A stretch of 64,000 nucleotides of DNA from Planctomycetota bacterium (GTDB taxonomy: Bacteria > Planctomycetota > UBA1135 > GCA-002748355). Position 1 is the stretch's first letter; every line of letters starts with the position of its first letter. The notes under the pieces were generated by a model that was not told the origin of the DNA, did no database searches, and worked only from the letters and a program-made list of their open reading frames with translations. This document shows positions 28,610 to 37,487 of the stretch, piece after piece. The translations under genes and the position numbers were made by a program. The stretch is taken from NCBI GenBank assembly GCA_020638795.1, contig JACKHW010000002.1, positions 620,001 to 684,000 on the forward strand, read 5' to 3'.

Positions 28610-28958
28610 ATCGTGACCTCCATCGAAGAGGAAGGTGCACCGGTCAAAGAGAAAGACAGTCGATGCGCGCTCGTGACCGCTTCAAAGGCACGCAAGCAAT
28701 CAACATACGTAAGCGAATGCGGATTGTGGTGGTCGATGCGAAGAGCTTTTTCGTCGTCGGTTTCGCGTCTGCGTATGCGTGTGATGCTTCGCGTCGCATG
28801 TAAGAAGTGCAGTGCATTTCCTGCACCGTGTCGCGTCGAAACTGTGGACGCTTCATGATGCAGAATCGTTATCGAGTGCTGCCATCGAGCTTCCCATCGA
28901 GTTGTATGGACTTCCCATGTCGCTCGAGCCAATCAATAGAAGAAGCGAGGATCTGACC
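28610..28958. other. Divergent intergenic region, no gene seen
   Basis: 349 bp between the nonahaem cytochrome gene (minus) and the first ECF sigma gene (plus). It is less GC-rich than the surrounding genes and should contain both promoters. I see no convincing -35/-10 pair, tRNA or strong hairpin; a short frame across it (28606-28932, minus) has no protein-like features. Confidence 0.5.
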
Positions 28959-29669
28959 ATGCCAACGTTCGTCGATACTCACTGGAGCGGCGTTCGAGCA
29001 ATGCATGCGAACGATCCGCGTCAGGTCGCACGTGCGTTCGAAGTTCTCTGTCGCGACTACATGCAACCGTGTCGCGTTTGGTTGCGGAGCAACGGTGTCG
29101 ACGAAGGGGACGCCGAAGAACTCGTTCAGGCGTTCTTTGCGCGGCTCATCGAGAAGCGCGACCTCGACGCGAGATGTTGTCACGGGCGCTTTCGCGACTA
29201 CTTGCTCGGAGCACTTCGGAACTTCGTATCCAACGAGTCTCGGCTCGAACGCGCACGAAAGCGTGGCGGCGAAATGCGGCGGGTCACGATCGAGTCGCTC
29301 GATCCGTTGCTCGTCGATGCGTCGACGCCGAGTCATGCCTTCGAGCGTTCATGGGCATTGACGATCCTCGAGCGTGCGCGCTCGGACCTCGAGGCGGAGT
29401 ATCGCGCTCGCGATCGCGAGGAACTCTTCACGACGCTCCAACCGATGCTCGCGGGTCGGCCGGAGCCGTCGACGTATCAGGACCTCGCGGACCGGTGGGG
29501 CGTCGGCGTAAGTGCCGTCAAGGTCGCGGTGCATCGACTTCGCGGGCGCATGCGCGAACTCGTGCGGGCTGCAATCCGAGACACGCTCGCTTCGGACGGA
29601 TGCGGCCCGTCCGAAGCGGACATCGACGAAGAGGTCGCGGCGCTGTTCGTTGCCCTCAGCGGGAAGTGA
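28959..29669 (+). CDS. ECF-type RNA polymerase sigma factor (planctomycete/acidobacterial type), ECF1
   Basis: 236 residues from the ATG at 28959 (GCGAGGA upstream). Region 2 is recognisable in VDEGDAEELVQAFFARLIEK and GRFRDYLLGALRNFVSNE, where a helix pairs with the -10 element; region 4 is LTILERARSDLEAEYRARDR and YQDLADRWGVGVSAVKVAVHRL, a helix-turn-helix for the -35 element. The overall form (TxWSGV opening, KRGGEMRRV linker, EEVAALFVAL tail) matches a family found beside Hanks kinases. A Ser/Thr kinase gene follows after 84 bp on the same strand and no anti-sigma gene is visible, so kinase-based control is the plausible regulation. Confidence 0.85.
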   Translation: MPTFVDTHWSGVRAMHANDPRQVARAFEVLCRDYMQPCRVWLRSNGVDEGDAEELVQAFFARLIEKRDLDARCCHGRFRDYLLGALRNFVSNESRLERARKRGGEMRRVTIESLDPLLVDASTPSHAFERSWALTILERARSDLEAEYRARDREELFTTLQPMLAGRPEPSTYQDLADRWGVGVSAVKVAVHRLRGRMRELVRAAIRDTLASDGCGPSEADIDEEVAALFVALSGK

Positions 29670-29753
29670 CGGTTTTCGTGTAACCGACCGAGAAATCATG
29701 TTCCTTGGTTCATCGATGATCGATACGAAGCAGATCCGAACGTGGAGGCATCC

Positions 29754-31238
29754 ATGACGTCGTCGCACCGTGTCTGCGATGCGTGTGGCGCCGAGCTCGG
29801 GAGTCTGGACAGGTCCGTGCCCTGTCCGGTGTGCACATGGAAGCAGCTCGTCGACTCGCCCACGATGGAACCGGAACCCGCTCTGCAGTCCGGAACGGCG
29901 CAAGCGGCTGTTCCCGAGAATTCGGCGAGCGATGCCCTACTCCCCGCCGTCGGTGAGCGTCTTGGCGACTACCTGATCGGTGAACAGATCGGCAAGGGCG
30001 GCATGGCAGCCGTGTACGTCGCGACGCACGTGCGCCTCGGGCGGAAGGTCGCGATCAAGGTTCTGCTGCCGTCGTTGCGGGAGCAGCCGGTCTTCGAGGC
30101 GAGGCTCGAACACGAAGCGCGTACGCTCGCCCAGCTGGAGCATCCTGGAATCGCAGGTATCCATGACTACGGCTTCGCGAACGGAGTCCACTGGATCGCG
30201 CTCGAATACGTCGATGGATCCAACCTGAGGCAGCTCCTCCAAGCTCGCAAGCCAACGCACGAGGAAGTGTTGGACGGCTTCCTGCAGATCTGCGGTGCAC
30301 TCGCCTATGCGCACGATCGAGGCATCGTGCACCGTGATCTCAAGCCGGAGAACATCCTGATCGATCGCGATGGTCGTGTGCGCATCGCGGATTTCGGTCT
30401 CGCAAAACTGCAAACCGCGGTCGCCGGACTCGAGTTGACGCAGACGCGCCAGACCGTCGGTACCTGGGCGTACATGGCGCCCGAGATGTTCGACCCCGGC
30501 GCCATCGTCGATCACCGCGCGGACCTCTTCGCCGTCGGTGTGATGCTCTACGAAGTGCTGACCGGAGCATTGCCGCGCGGCGTGTTCTCGATGCCGTCCG
30601 CATTGTCTGCGGTGGACGTTCGCTTCGATGCGCTCGTGCGACAATCGCTGGCTGCCAGGCCGGACGAGCGCTTTCAAACGGCGCAGGAACTGCGTGGAGA
30701 ACTCGAACGGGTTCGCATGTTGCCGATGTTCAAGCCTTCACGCGCAGGAGTCTTGAAGGTGCGCCGAGTCGAGAAGCACACGCAAGACGGGATGGCGCTC
30801 GCATGGGGCGCCGTCACGTTGCTGCTTGCGAGCAACTTCTTCCCGTGGGCGTACACCGGGGCGATCGAGCGTTGGGTGCAGGACTCCGCTTGGCTCAGGA
30901 TTCCGCTATGGCTCTATCCACTTACGGCGGTTGCCATAGCGTCGTGGCGGTCGTTCGCTCCGGGACGCGGCGGCCGGGTTCCGTTCATTTTCGTCGGATT
31001 CGGCTTGGTCACGCTGGTCGCGCAGCTCGTCATGTGTTTCACGAAGCGCGGCTCAGCGTTCGGGATCGGTCTCGTCGGGACGACGGTTGCCTTCATGTTC
31101 CTCCTCCATGCGACGTTCCCTCGGCGTGAGCGTCGACGTATGCGGAATCCGATTTCCGGTCTGCGGCGTCGCTCCAGGCGCCGTTCGACGGTTTCGCCCA
31201 CGCCAGCGACCGAATCGTCCAGCGCGAGTCCTTCCTGA
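29754..31238 (+). CDS. Membrane Ser/Thr protein kinase with N-terminal zinc ribbon (kinase 1)
   Basis: 494 residues from the ATG at 29754, five bases after GGAGG; a GTG at 29742 is less likely. Cysteines 8, 11, 24 and 27 form a zinc-ribbon-like motif (CDACG ... CPVC). The kinase domain (about 70-325) is complete: glycine loop GKGGMAAVY, VAIK lysine, catalytic HRDLKPEN, DFGLA and MAPEMF. After it come about four hydrophobic segments (LAWGAVTLLLASNFFPWAY; PLTAVAIASW; FIFVGFGLVTLVAQLVMCF; GLVGTTVAFMFLLHA) and a basic Ser/Arg tail. It sits directly behind ECF1 and is the likely controller of it; substrate phosphorylation is inference. Confidence 0.88.
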   Translation: MTSSHRVCDACGAELGSLDRSVPCPVCTWKQLVDSPTMEPEPALQSGTAQAAVPENSASDALLPAVGERLGDYLIGEQIGKGGMAAVYVATHVRLGRKVAIKVLLPSLREQPVFEARLEHEARTLAQLEHPGIAGIHDYGFANGVHWIALEYVDGSNLRQLLQARKPTHEEVLDGFLQICGALAYAHDRGIVHRDLKPENILIDRDGRVRIADFGLAKLQTAVAGLELTQTRQTVGTWAYMAPEMFDPGAIVDHRADLFAVGVMLYEVLTGALPRGVFSMPSALSAVDVRFDALVRQSLAARPDERFQTAQELRGELERVRMLPMFKPSRAGVLKVRRVEKHTQDGMALAWGAVTLLLASNFFPWAYTGAIERWVQDSAWLRIPLWLYPLTAVAIASWRSFAPGRGGRVPFIFVGFGLVTLVAQLVMCFTKRGSAFGIGLVGTTVAFMFLLHATFPRRERRRMRNPISGLRRRSRRRSTVSPTPATESSSASPS

Positions 31239-31492
31239 AGGATGCTTCGATCAGACAGCAGCCTTCGAAGGCCTCGCGCTCCGCTCTGCTCGAGTCGCCT
31301 CGCTTTGCGTGGTCGTCATGAGATCGCCCGGGCGACGGTCCTCGCGATCTCGGTGAGCGTGCTAGTCGTCTTCGCGAAGAGAAGAACGGAATGGTTCTCG
31401 GCATTGTGTCGGTCGGCACTCTGATCGCGCTCTTCGCGGCGGTGGAATGAAGAGCCAACGGCTCGAGTGCGTCGATTGCAGGAGCGACACGA

Positions 31493-32893
31493 TCAAGTGT
31501 GGATCGACGCCCAATCCGTGAGCACGGCATCCGATTCGCGGTGACGACCGTTCGCGACGAGTCGTTCGCCAGCGCGCCACGTTTCGCGTACGACGCTCCG
31601 TCTGGACCGTGAGAAGATGGCTGCATCGCGAATCGTGGCGACGCCGTGACTGTGCAGTCTCGGGTGCGATCCATCGAGGACGATGAAGTCCGCGCGCTGA
31701 CCCGGAGCGAGTTCGGCGACGTCTTGGCCGATTGCTCGGGCTCCACCCAGGGCGGCGCGTGTCCACAGCAAGTCACCGACGTGCAACGTATCGGACTGCG
31801 CCGCAACGCAGCGTTGGCCGTGCACGAGGCGCTGTCCGTATTCGAGCAGACGCAGCTCCTCGAGTGGGTCGACGGAGATCTGACTGTCGCTTCCGATTCC
31901 GATCGCACCTCCCGCGTCGAGCCAAGGTGAGAGTGCGAATAGTCCATCGCCGAGATTGGCTTCTGTCGTCGGGCAGAGCCCTGCGATGGCACCGGTCGCT
32001 GCCGCACGTATGATCTCGTTGTCGCTCAAGTGAGTGGCGTGGACGAGGCACGTGCGAGCGTCCACGAGGTTCTCGTCGAGGAGGAGTTCGACCGGTCGCT
32101 TGCCCGTGGCTCGAAGGCAGTCGTCGACCTCGAGTGGCTGTTCTGCGACGTGAATGTGCACCGGCGTGGTGTCGCCGGTCCGCGCGAGGCCGAGCGCATC
32201 CAGACAGCGATGCATCTCGTCGGGGCGCACGGCGCGCAGCGAGTGAAACGCGATCGCGAGGCGTGCATGGGGGACTTCCTCGACCTTCGCGTCGAGTTCG
32301 TGCCACAAGTCGACGAACGCCGCGACATCGCGATGCCCGAACCGCAGTTGCCGTGGCTCGAGCGTCTTGTCGAAACCGCCGTGCAGGTAGAGCACGGGGC
32401 AGAGCGTGACGCCGATCCCGACGCGCGTCGCGGCACGTAGGATGGCGTCGGAGTAAGCCGTCGCGGGAGTCGCCGCAATGCCACCTGGCTCGTGATGCAA
32501 GTAGTGGAACTCGGCGACCGCAGTCGAACCGCTCTCGAGCATTTCGACGAAGAGTAGTGCAGCGAGCGACTCGAGAGCCTCGGGGTTCATCGACGCGGCG
32601 ACGTCGTACATCGCTTCTCGCCAAGTCCAGAAGCTATCACTCGCATGTCCCGGCGATCGATGCTCGGCGTGACCCGCCATCGCACGCTGAAAGGCGTGAC
32701 TGTGCACGTTGGGAAGCGCCGGCAAAGCGAAGCCCGGTCTCACCTCGACACGCGCGTCCATCGAGTCCGTTCGCAGCGAGCGAACGTCCGTGATCATGCC
32801 CGTCCCATCGATCTCCAACACCCCCGGCGAAAGCCACCCCCCCGGCGCGCAAACATGATCGAACGCGACCCTCAGCGGCAACGACGCATCCAT
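31493..32893 (-). CDS. hutF: Formimidoylglutamate deiminase
   Basis: 466 residues from the ATG at 32893; an ATG four codons upstream (32905) is equally possible. HutF converts N-formimino-L-glutamate to N-formylglutamate and ammonia, feeding HutG. Amidohydrolase motifs are present: LPNVHSHAFQRAMAGHAEHR (first metal histidines), FHSLRAV, HIHVAEQPLEVDDCL, CLVHATHLSDNEI and GIGSDSQISVDP, the last giving the metal-binding Asp. Length fits the family (about 455). The longer same-frame extension to 33073 is a reading through a repeat array and is not coding. Its partner hutG is at 4.0-4.8 kb. Confidence 0.9.
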   Translation of the reverse strand: MDASLPLRVAFDHVCAPGGWLSPGVLEIDGTGMITDVRSLRTDSMDARVEVRPGFALPALPNVHSHAFQRAMAGHAEHRSPGHASDSFWTWREAMYDVAASMNPEALESLAALLFVEMLESGSTAVAEFHYLHHEPGGIAATPATAYSDAILRAATRVGIGVTLCPVLYLHGGFDKTLEPRQLRFGHRDVAAFVDLWHELDAKVEEVPHARLAIAFHSLRAVRPDEMHRCLDALGLARTGDTTPVHIHVAEQPLEVDDCLRATGKRPVELLLDENLVDARTCLVHATHLSDNEIIRAAATGAIAGLCPTTEANLGDGLFALSPWLDAGGAIGIGSDSQISVDPLEELRLLEYGQRLVHGQRCVAAQSDTLHVGDLLWTRAALGGARAIGQDVAELAPGQRADFIVLDGSHPRLHSHGVATIRDAAIFSRSRRSVVRETWRAGERLVANGRHRESDAVLTDWASIHT

Positions 32894-32937
32894 CCCGCGG
32901 ATCATGCAGGCAGGCAAACGTGCCGACACGCGGATTC

Positions 32938-33236
32938 CCGCACGAAAGGTGCCAGGGACAAACCACGCCACTTTCCCGCGCGAATCGTGCCAGGGACGAT
33001 TCGCGCGGGAAAGTGGCGCGGTTCGTCCCTGGCACGTTTCACGCGGGAAAGTAGCGCGGCTCGTCCCTGGCACCTTTCACGCGGAAAAGTGGCGTGGTTT
33101 GTCCCTGGCACGGTTCACGCGGGAAAGTAGCGTGGTTTGTCCCTGGCACGGTTCACGCGGGAAAGTGGCGTGGTTTGTCCCTGGCACCTTGCACGCGGGA
33201 AAATGCGGAATTTCGTCCCTGGCACCTTTCGTGCGG
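32938..33236. repeat. 38-bp-period REP-like array with inverted copies and 22-bp terminal inverted repeats
   Basis: The 11-mer GTCCCTGGCAC occurs six times at 33025, 33063, 33101, 33139, 33177 and 33215, exactly 38 bp apart. Its reverse complement occurs at 32949 and 32987, also 38 bp apart. Between copies the sequence is largely conserved (TTCACGCGGGAAAGT, then GCGYGG). The outermost 22 bp on both sides (32938-32959 and 33215-33236) are perfect inverted repeats of each other. The array fills most of the 375-bp divergent gap between hutF and the secreted-protein gene at 33269. It resembles REP/BIME-type elements mobilised by RAYT transposases; no such transposase is in the window. Confidence 0.9.
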
Positions 33237-33268
33237 AATACGCCACGGACGTCGTTCGTCCGGTTCGC

Positions 33269-34429
33269 ATGCCGATTCTTCGCGCCTTCGGATTCTGTGT
33301 TCTTGCTCTCGTCGGGTCTCGGGAGGCGTGGTCGCAGGGAGGCGTGGAGGATGGGAGGCGGCCGGAAGAGCTCGGGTTCCACGGGACTGCCGCGGATTGG
33401 AACCCGATCGAAGTCGGTCGATCTTCGTTGAAGTTGCTTCCGGGGTGGAAGTTCTTTCGGGAACGCCCGGCCAAGGATGCATTCGCTCCGGCCATCGTCG
33501 CTGCGCGGGACGTGGACCGGGCCGTCGGGCGGTCGGTCGGCGTCACCTTCGACAACGTGCACTTGTTCTTCGCGGGGCGAGATGGCGTGCGCGTCGGAGA
33601 TGAAGCGGCGGCGGTCGAGCTTGCTTCGGTGTTGGCGGGTGGCACGGTCCTCGAGCGCGGTGCGATCGGCGAGCGTCTGCTTGCTGCCGCACGCTTGCTG
33701 CAAGACGAGCAACGACTCGTCGGTCCGGCGCGCAACGGGCGAGAGGCAGTCGTGCGGTTTCCCTATCCGACGCACGAGTCCAAGATGCACGAACGGCTCT
33801 TGCACTGGACCGTGCGCGTGCACGACGACGTCGAACCTGCATGGCGCCCCAAGGCCGAGGCGGCTCCGTCCTTCGAGTTTCACGGCGCGATCACATCCGG
33901 ATTCGCGGTGTCGCTCTGTGTGTTTCGCGACTACCCATACTTCCATGTCGCACGCGTGGACGTCCTGGTTGCGAGAGACGGGCGCATTCAGTGGAAGGAG
34001 AGCACGCTCGTCAGCGGGCCACCCGTCGTGTGGAGCACCGCGGTTGGATCCTCGAGCGATACGGACTTCGAGCGTCAGAGCCGCGAAATGGTCGCCGACA
34101 CAGCGCTCGCGCGTCGGCGCTTCGCCGCGGCGCTGGATCCGAGGAGGAGCCCGGCATTCGCGCAGAAAATCTGCACGAATGCCGAAGCTGCGGCCACGGG
34201 CTTGACGGGTGACGATGTCGTTCGAGCCCTCGGCAAGCCCGATCACGTGCTCCGTGGTGAAGAGCAGATCCTCGTCTACGGCCTGCCGGATGGAAACGTT
34301 CTCGAGTTCGTCGGCGATCCGCGCGTTCGTGAACTGCGCTTCGCCGAGGTTCCCAGGACACGGACGGAGTTGCGCGACGACCTCGTCTCCGGACCGCGCA
34401 TCGAGAAGCTCTGGGAGCGCGGTCGCTGA
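33269..34429 (+). CDS. Secreted protein of unknown function, BamE/SmpA-like C-terminal segment
   Basis: 386 residues from the ATG at 33269, which gives a signal peptide (AFGFCVLALVGSREAWSQ); a longer frame upstream only translates the repeat array. I do not recognise the family. Most of the protein is mixed alpha/beta without catalytic motifs. The stretch TGLTGDDVVRALGKPDHVLR resembles the helix-turn of SmpA/BamE-like lipoprotein domains, but this is a weak similarity. It converges on the LamG/FG-GAP gene with only 3 bp between the stop codons. Confidence 0.6.
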   Translation: MPILRAFGFCVLALVGSREAWSQGGVEDGRRPEELGFHGTAADWNPIEVGRSSLKLLPGWKFFRERPAKDAFAPAIVAARDVDRAVGRSVGVTFDNVHLFFAGRDGVRVGDEAAAVELASVLAGGTVLERGAIGERLLAAARLLQDEQRLVGPARNGREAVVRFPYPTHESKMHERLLHWTVRVHDDVEPAWRPKAEAAPSFEFHGAITSGFAVSLCVFRDYPYFHVARVDVLVARDGRIQWKESTLVSGPPVVWSTAVGSSSDTDFERQSREMVADTALARRRFAAALDPRRSPAFAQKICTNAEAAATGLTGDDVVRALGKPDHVLRGEEQILVYGLPDGNVLEFVGDPRVRELRFAEVPRTRTELRDDLVSGPRIEKLWERGR

Positions 34430-34432
34430 TCT

Positions 34433-36685
34433 TCAGAGCTTCGGCCCGAGGCGGATCTCCGCAGCGTCCGACAACGTCAAGCCGAATGCGTTCGCCGACG
34501 GGTCGAAGACCAGCCACTCGAAGGACAGTTGCACACCGACGTACTGCGGTGCGTTCGGGAGTGCGATCGGCAATCGAGCCCCGCCGCTACCGTCGGTCGG
34601 AGCCCCGAGCGACAGGATTTTGGTTCCGACGTTGAGCGCACAACCGTTCATCCCGATCGCGTCGAGCGGAACATGGGTGCGTCCGAATCCAAAGTGCAGC
34701 AGCGCGATGGAAGCCCTGGCGCCGCTCGACAAGAAGAGATTCAGGGTGCCCGGGAGTCGCGGGGCGGCGCCATCGAGTCGATTCGGGGCGCTCGTGTCCG
34801 AACCCCAGATACGCGGCAGCACGTTGCCCGTGCCACGACAGGACTGACCGAACGTCGTCCAGGACGGAGGGGTGGGTACGACATCTCCGTCGAAGGCCCA
34901 TCCCGCGATCCCGTCCGCGACGAAGAAGTCCGGGACCGAGTCTCCGTTCGTGTCGCCACGCGCGACGGACAGCCCGAAGTCGTTCGAACCGGGGGAGATC
35001 CACGGGCCGATCGCGCCCTTGGTGCGGCCCGATCGAATCTCGATCGACCCCCGGTTGTTCGACCAAAGGCTCGAGACGAGCAGGTCGAGCACACCGTCGC
35101 GATCGACGTCCCCGGCACAGGTCAGCGCATAGCCGAGCTGCTGCCCCGCCTGGCCGGTCTTGCCGCCCATGTAGAAGCCGTTCACACCGCTGTAGAAGAT
35201 GAAGTTGCCCTGACCGCCACTTGCGAACGGTGAGCCGACGACCACTTCGTTGATCCCGTCCGCGTCGACATCGCCCAGCGCGCAGACCGCCCATCCGAAG
35301 CGCTCGCTGGTCGAGACGCCGGTCTTGCTCCAGAGAAGGGAGCCGTCCAAGCCGGACCTGGCTTCGACGCGTCCGCTGTCCTGGATGGATGCGTTGTCGT
35401 ACCACGGCATGCCGATGAGGACGTCGTCCCGTCCATCACCACTCACGTCCGGAATCGACACCATGGAGCCCGGTCGATCGGGGAGTACGACGTTCCACAG
35501 GTCGGCGGCATTCGAACCGCGCAACGCCCGTAGGCGCCACGTGGCCCCATGGAGTTCGCACGTGACGACGTCCGGTCCGGCGACGGCATCGAAGTGGCCT
35601 ACCGCGAGTTCCGTACCGATGAACGTCGCCGAGACCGAAGCTCCGACGAACTTCGCGAGTCCCTTGTTGCCACCGTACGCCACGGTCAACTCGTTGGGCG
35701 ATCCCGGTGTGCCGATCATCACGTCGTCGAAACCGTCTTGATTGAAATCTCCGGAGCCGAGCGACGAGCCGAAGAGATCGACGTTGGCGCGCGGTGGCAA
35801 GAGCCGCAAGAACGGCTTGTGATCCCTACCGGAGACGAGATGCACCATCCCGTCCCCGCTTTGGAAGATCGCGGCTTGCGGGTCGCCGATTGCCCAATCC
35901 CGATAGCCGTCGCCGTCGAAATCGCCGATCGCGGCAATGACGCTCGGCGCCCCTTTCGCATCGGGAAACACGCGACCCACTCGAGTCTGCTGGACGAACT
36001 GACCGATGTACGTCGCCGCGCCGAACGCCGTTCCATGATGGGATCCGGTCGCGTCGCTCGCGTTGCCATCGAAGTGGAAGGTCGCGACCTGACGGTCGAG
36101 GACGTGCACTTTGTTGGAGCGCCACTCGCTGATCTCGGTCGCTGTCCGGACCACGTTCCAGATCCTGAGTTCGTCGATGGAGCCAACGAACTGACCATGG
36201 AACCCATTCAGGACGCCCTGTCCGATGACGAGATCACCGCCCGTGTTCTGCAGCGCACCGACCGTTCCTTTGATTTCCTGATCGAGAGCTCCGTCGATGT
36301 ACAGACGAGACGTCGTCCCGTCGTACGTGCCGGCGATGTGGACCGGTTTGCCGAGCGTCAGGCTCGTCGTGGATTTGTTCGTCAAGAAGCCGCTCGCACC
36401 CAGGACCACCCACGACGGATAGCCGCCTTCGATGCGCAAGCTGTAGCTGTCTTGGAGATCGACTGGGTTCTTCCGAACGATCGTCGAGAAGCCGCGATGC
36501 TCTTTCGGAACGACCCAAGCCTCGACCGTGATCGTCGCCGGCACGAGGGCCGTCGAGTGCGCGGTCGTCACGCGGCTCCCCGACGCGAGGGAAAGGGCAT
36601 TGCCTTGGGCAGCGAGCCCTGGCGCGTACGAGAACCCAAGGGCTGAGACGAGGATGGGAAGGGGGGCGAGTTTCATGAGAACCAT
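34433..36685 (-). CDS. Secreted LamG + FG-GAP protein with C-terminal surface module (LamG1)
   Basis: 750 residues from the ATG at 36685 (an internal ATG at 36676 is possible), with a signal peptide (PLPILVSALGFSYAPGLAAQ). A LamG/concanavalin-like domain occupies about residues 45-215 (ITVEAWVVPKEHRGFSTIVR; LRIWNVVRTATEIS). FG-GAP repeats follow to about 600 (GDFDGDGYRDWAIGD, GDFNQDGFDDVMIG, PDVSGDGRDDVLIG, GDVDADGINEVVVG, GDVDRDGVLDLLV), forming a likely beta-propeller. The last ~135 residues start TTFGQSCRGTGNVLP and belong to the shared C-terminal module. It is divergent from the second ECF sigma gene and a paralogue of the protein at 51.6-53.8 kb. Confidence 0.87.
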   Translation of the reverse strand: MVLMKLAPLPILVSALGFSYAPGLAAQGNALSLASGSRVTTAHSTALVPATITVEAWVVPKEHRGFSTIVRKNPVDLQDSYSLRIEGGYPSWVVLGASGFLTNKSTTSLTLGKPVHIAGTYDGTTSRLYIDGALDQEIKGTVGALQNTGGDLVIGQGVLNGFHGQFVGSIDELRIWNVVRTATEISEWRSNKVHVLDRQVATFHFDGNASDATGSHHGTAFGAATYIGQFVQQTRVGRVFPDAKGAPSVIAAIGDFDGDGYRDWAIGDPQAAIFQSGDGMVHLVSGRDHKPFLRLLPPRANVDLFGSSLGSGDFNQDGFDDVMIGTPGSPNELTVAYGGNKGLAKFVGASVSATFIGTELAVGHFDAVAGPDVVTCELHGATWRLRALRGSNAADLWNVVLPDRPGSMVSIPDVSGDGRDDVLIGMPWYDNASIQDSGRVEARSGLDGSLLWSKTGVSTSERFGWAVCALGDVDADGINEVVVGSPFASGGQGNFIFYSGVNGFYMGGKTGQAGQQLGYALTCAGDVDRDGVLDLLVSSLWSNNRGSIEIRSGRTKGAIGPWISPGSNDFGLSVARGDTNGDSVPDFFVADGIAGWAFDGDVVPTPPSWTTFGQSCRGTGNVLPRIWGSDTSAPNRLDGAAPRLPGTLNLFLSSGARASIALLHFGFGRTHVPLDAIGMNGCALNVGTKILSLGAPTDGSGGARLPIALPNAPQYVGVQLSFEWLVFDPSANAFGLTLSDAAEIRLGPKL

Positions 36686-36834
36686 GGAAGAAAACCGTGT
36701 TCGTTCGGCTGGCGGGCTGCACAACGAAGTCAGCTCGATGTGCGCCGTGCGGCCACGAGGACCGTCGCGTTTCCGATTAATTTTTCACACGCAGACGGAG
36801 TCGCGTCGGGTCGGCACGAGCCATGGCGTGCGAT

Positions 36835-36850
36835 ATCGTGTGCACACGAT
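36835..36850. promoter_or_regulatory. 16-bp perfect palindrome at the ECF2 start codon
   Basis: ATCGTGTGCACACGAT is a perfect palindrome whose last two bases are the A and T of the ECF2 ATG. It could be an operator, or could act in the mRNA over the start codon. A palindrome of this length is expected about once by chance in a window this large, so its position rather than its existence is the argument. Confidence 0.3.
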
Positions 36851-37466
36851 GTCGATCGATGCGAATCGGATCACGGAGGCGCTTCGCAGTCTCGAGGCGG
36901 ACCACGACGAGGCTTCGGAGAAGGACCCTGCAGCAGAACTCCTGCCCATGGTCTACGCGGAGTTGCATCGCTGCGCCGCGAGTTTGCTGGCACGCGAGAA
37001 GCCGGGGCAGACGTTGCAGGCGACCGCACTTGTGCACGAGGCCTACCTCCGCGTGGTCGGTAATGACGATCCAGGTTGGAACGGGCGCAAGCACTTCTTC
37101 GCCGCCGCGGCCGAGGCGATGCGTCGGATCCTCATCAATCAAGCCCGGCGTAAGGCGAGCCTCAAGCACGGTGGCGAGTTCGCGCGGCACGACGTCGATG
37201 CACTGTCCCTCGCGATCGACGCGCCGAGCGACGACATCCTGGTCGTCGAAGAAGCCCTCGAGCGCCTCGAGGGGGCGGATCCGAGGGCACGAGAGATCGT
37301 CAACCTGCGCTACTTTGCCGGCTTCACGGTCAAAGAGACTGCGGCAGCGCTAGGTCTCTCGGTCACGACCGTCGAGCGCGAGTGGGCGTTCGTGCGCGCG
37401 TGGCTCAAGGACGCGCTCGCGCAAGGGAGGAGCGAATCTGGCGAGGGAGCCGCTGGGGACGCTTGA
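36849..37466 (+). CDS. ECF-type RNA polymerase sigma factor (TIGR02999-like), ECF2
   Basis: 205 residues from the ATG at 36849. The sequence ELLPMVYAELHRCAASLLAR followed by LQATALVHEAYLRVV and FFAAAAEAMRRILINQAR is the hallmark of the planctomycete/acidobacterial ECF family; region 4 is LEGADPRAREIVNLRYFAGF and VKETAAALGLSVTTVEREWA. No anti-sigma factor is near. It is divergent from LamG1 (163-bp gap) and convergent with the WD40 kinase gene (21 bp between stops), suggesting that these three belong together. Confidence 0.92.
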   Translation: MSIDANRITEALRSLEADHDEASEKDPAAELLPMVYAELHRCAASLLAREKPGQTLQATALVHEAYLRVVGNDDPGWNGRKHFFAAAAEAMRRILINQARRKASLKHGGEFARHDVDALSLAIDAPSDDILVVEEALERLEGADPRAREIVNLRYFAGFTVKETAAALGLSVTTVEREWAFVRAWLKDALAQGRSESGEGAAGDA

Positions 37467-37487
37467 AGAAGACCGCGCGAGTTTCCA

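Noticed and set aside
32938..33236. CRISPR array
   Set aside because: The whole 38-bp unit is conserved, there are no unique spacers, two copies are inverted, and no cas genes are near.
32904..33431. Overlapping ORFs on both strands across the 38-bp array with repeated peptide units
   Set aside because: They are translations of the DNA repeat in several frames; the true neighbouring genes begin outside it.
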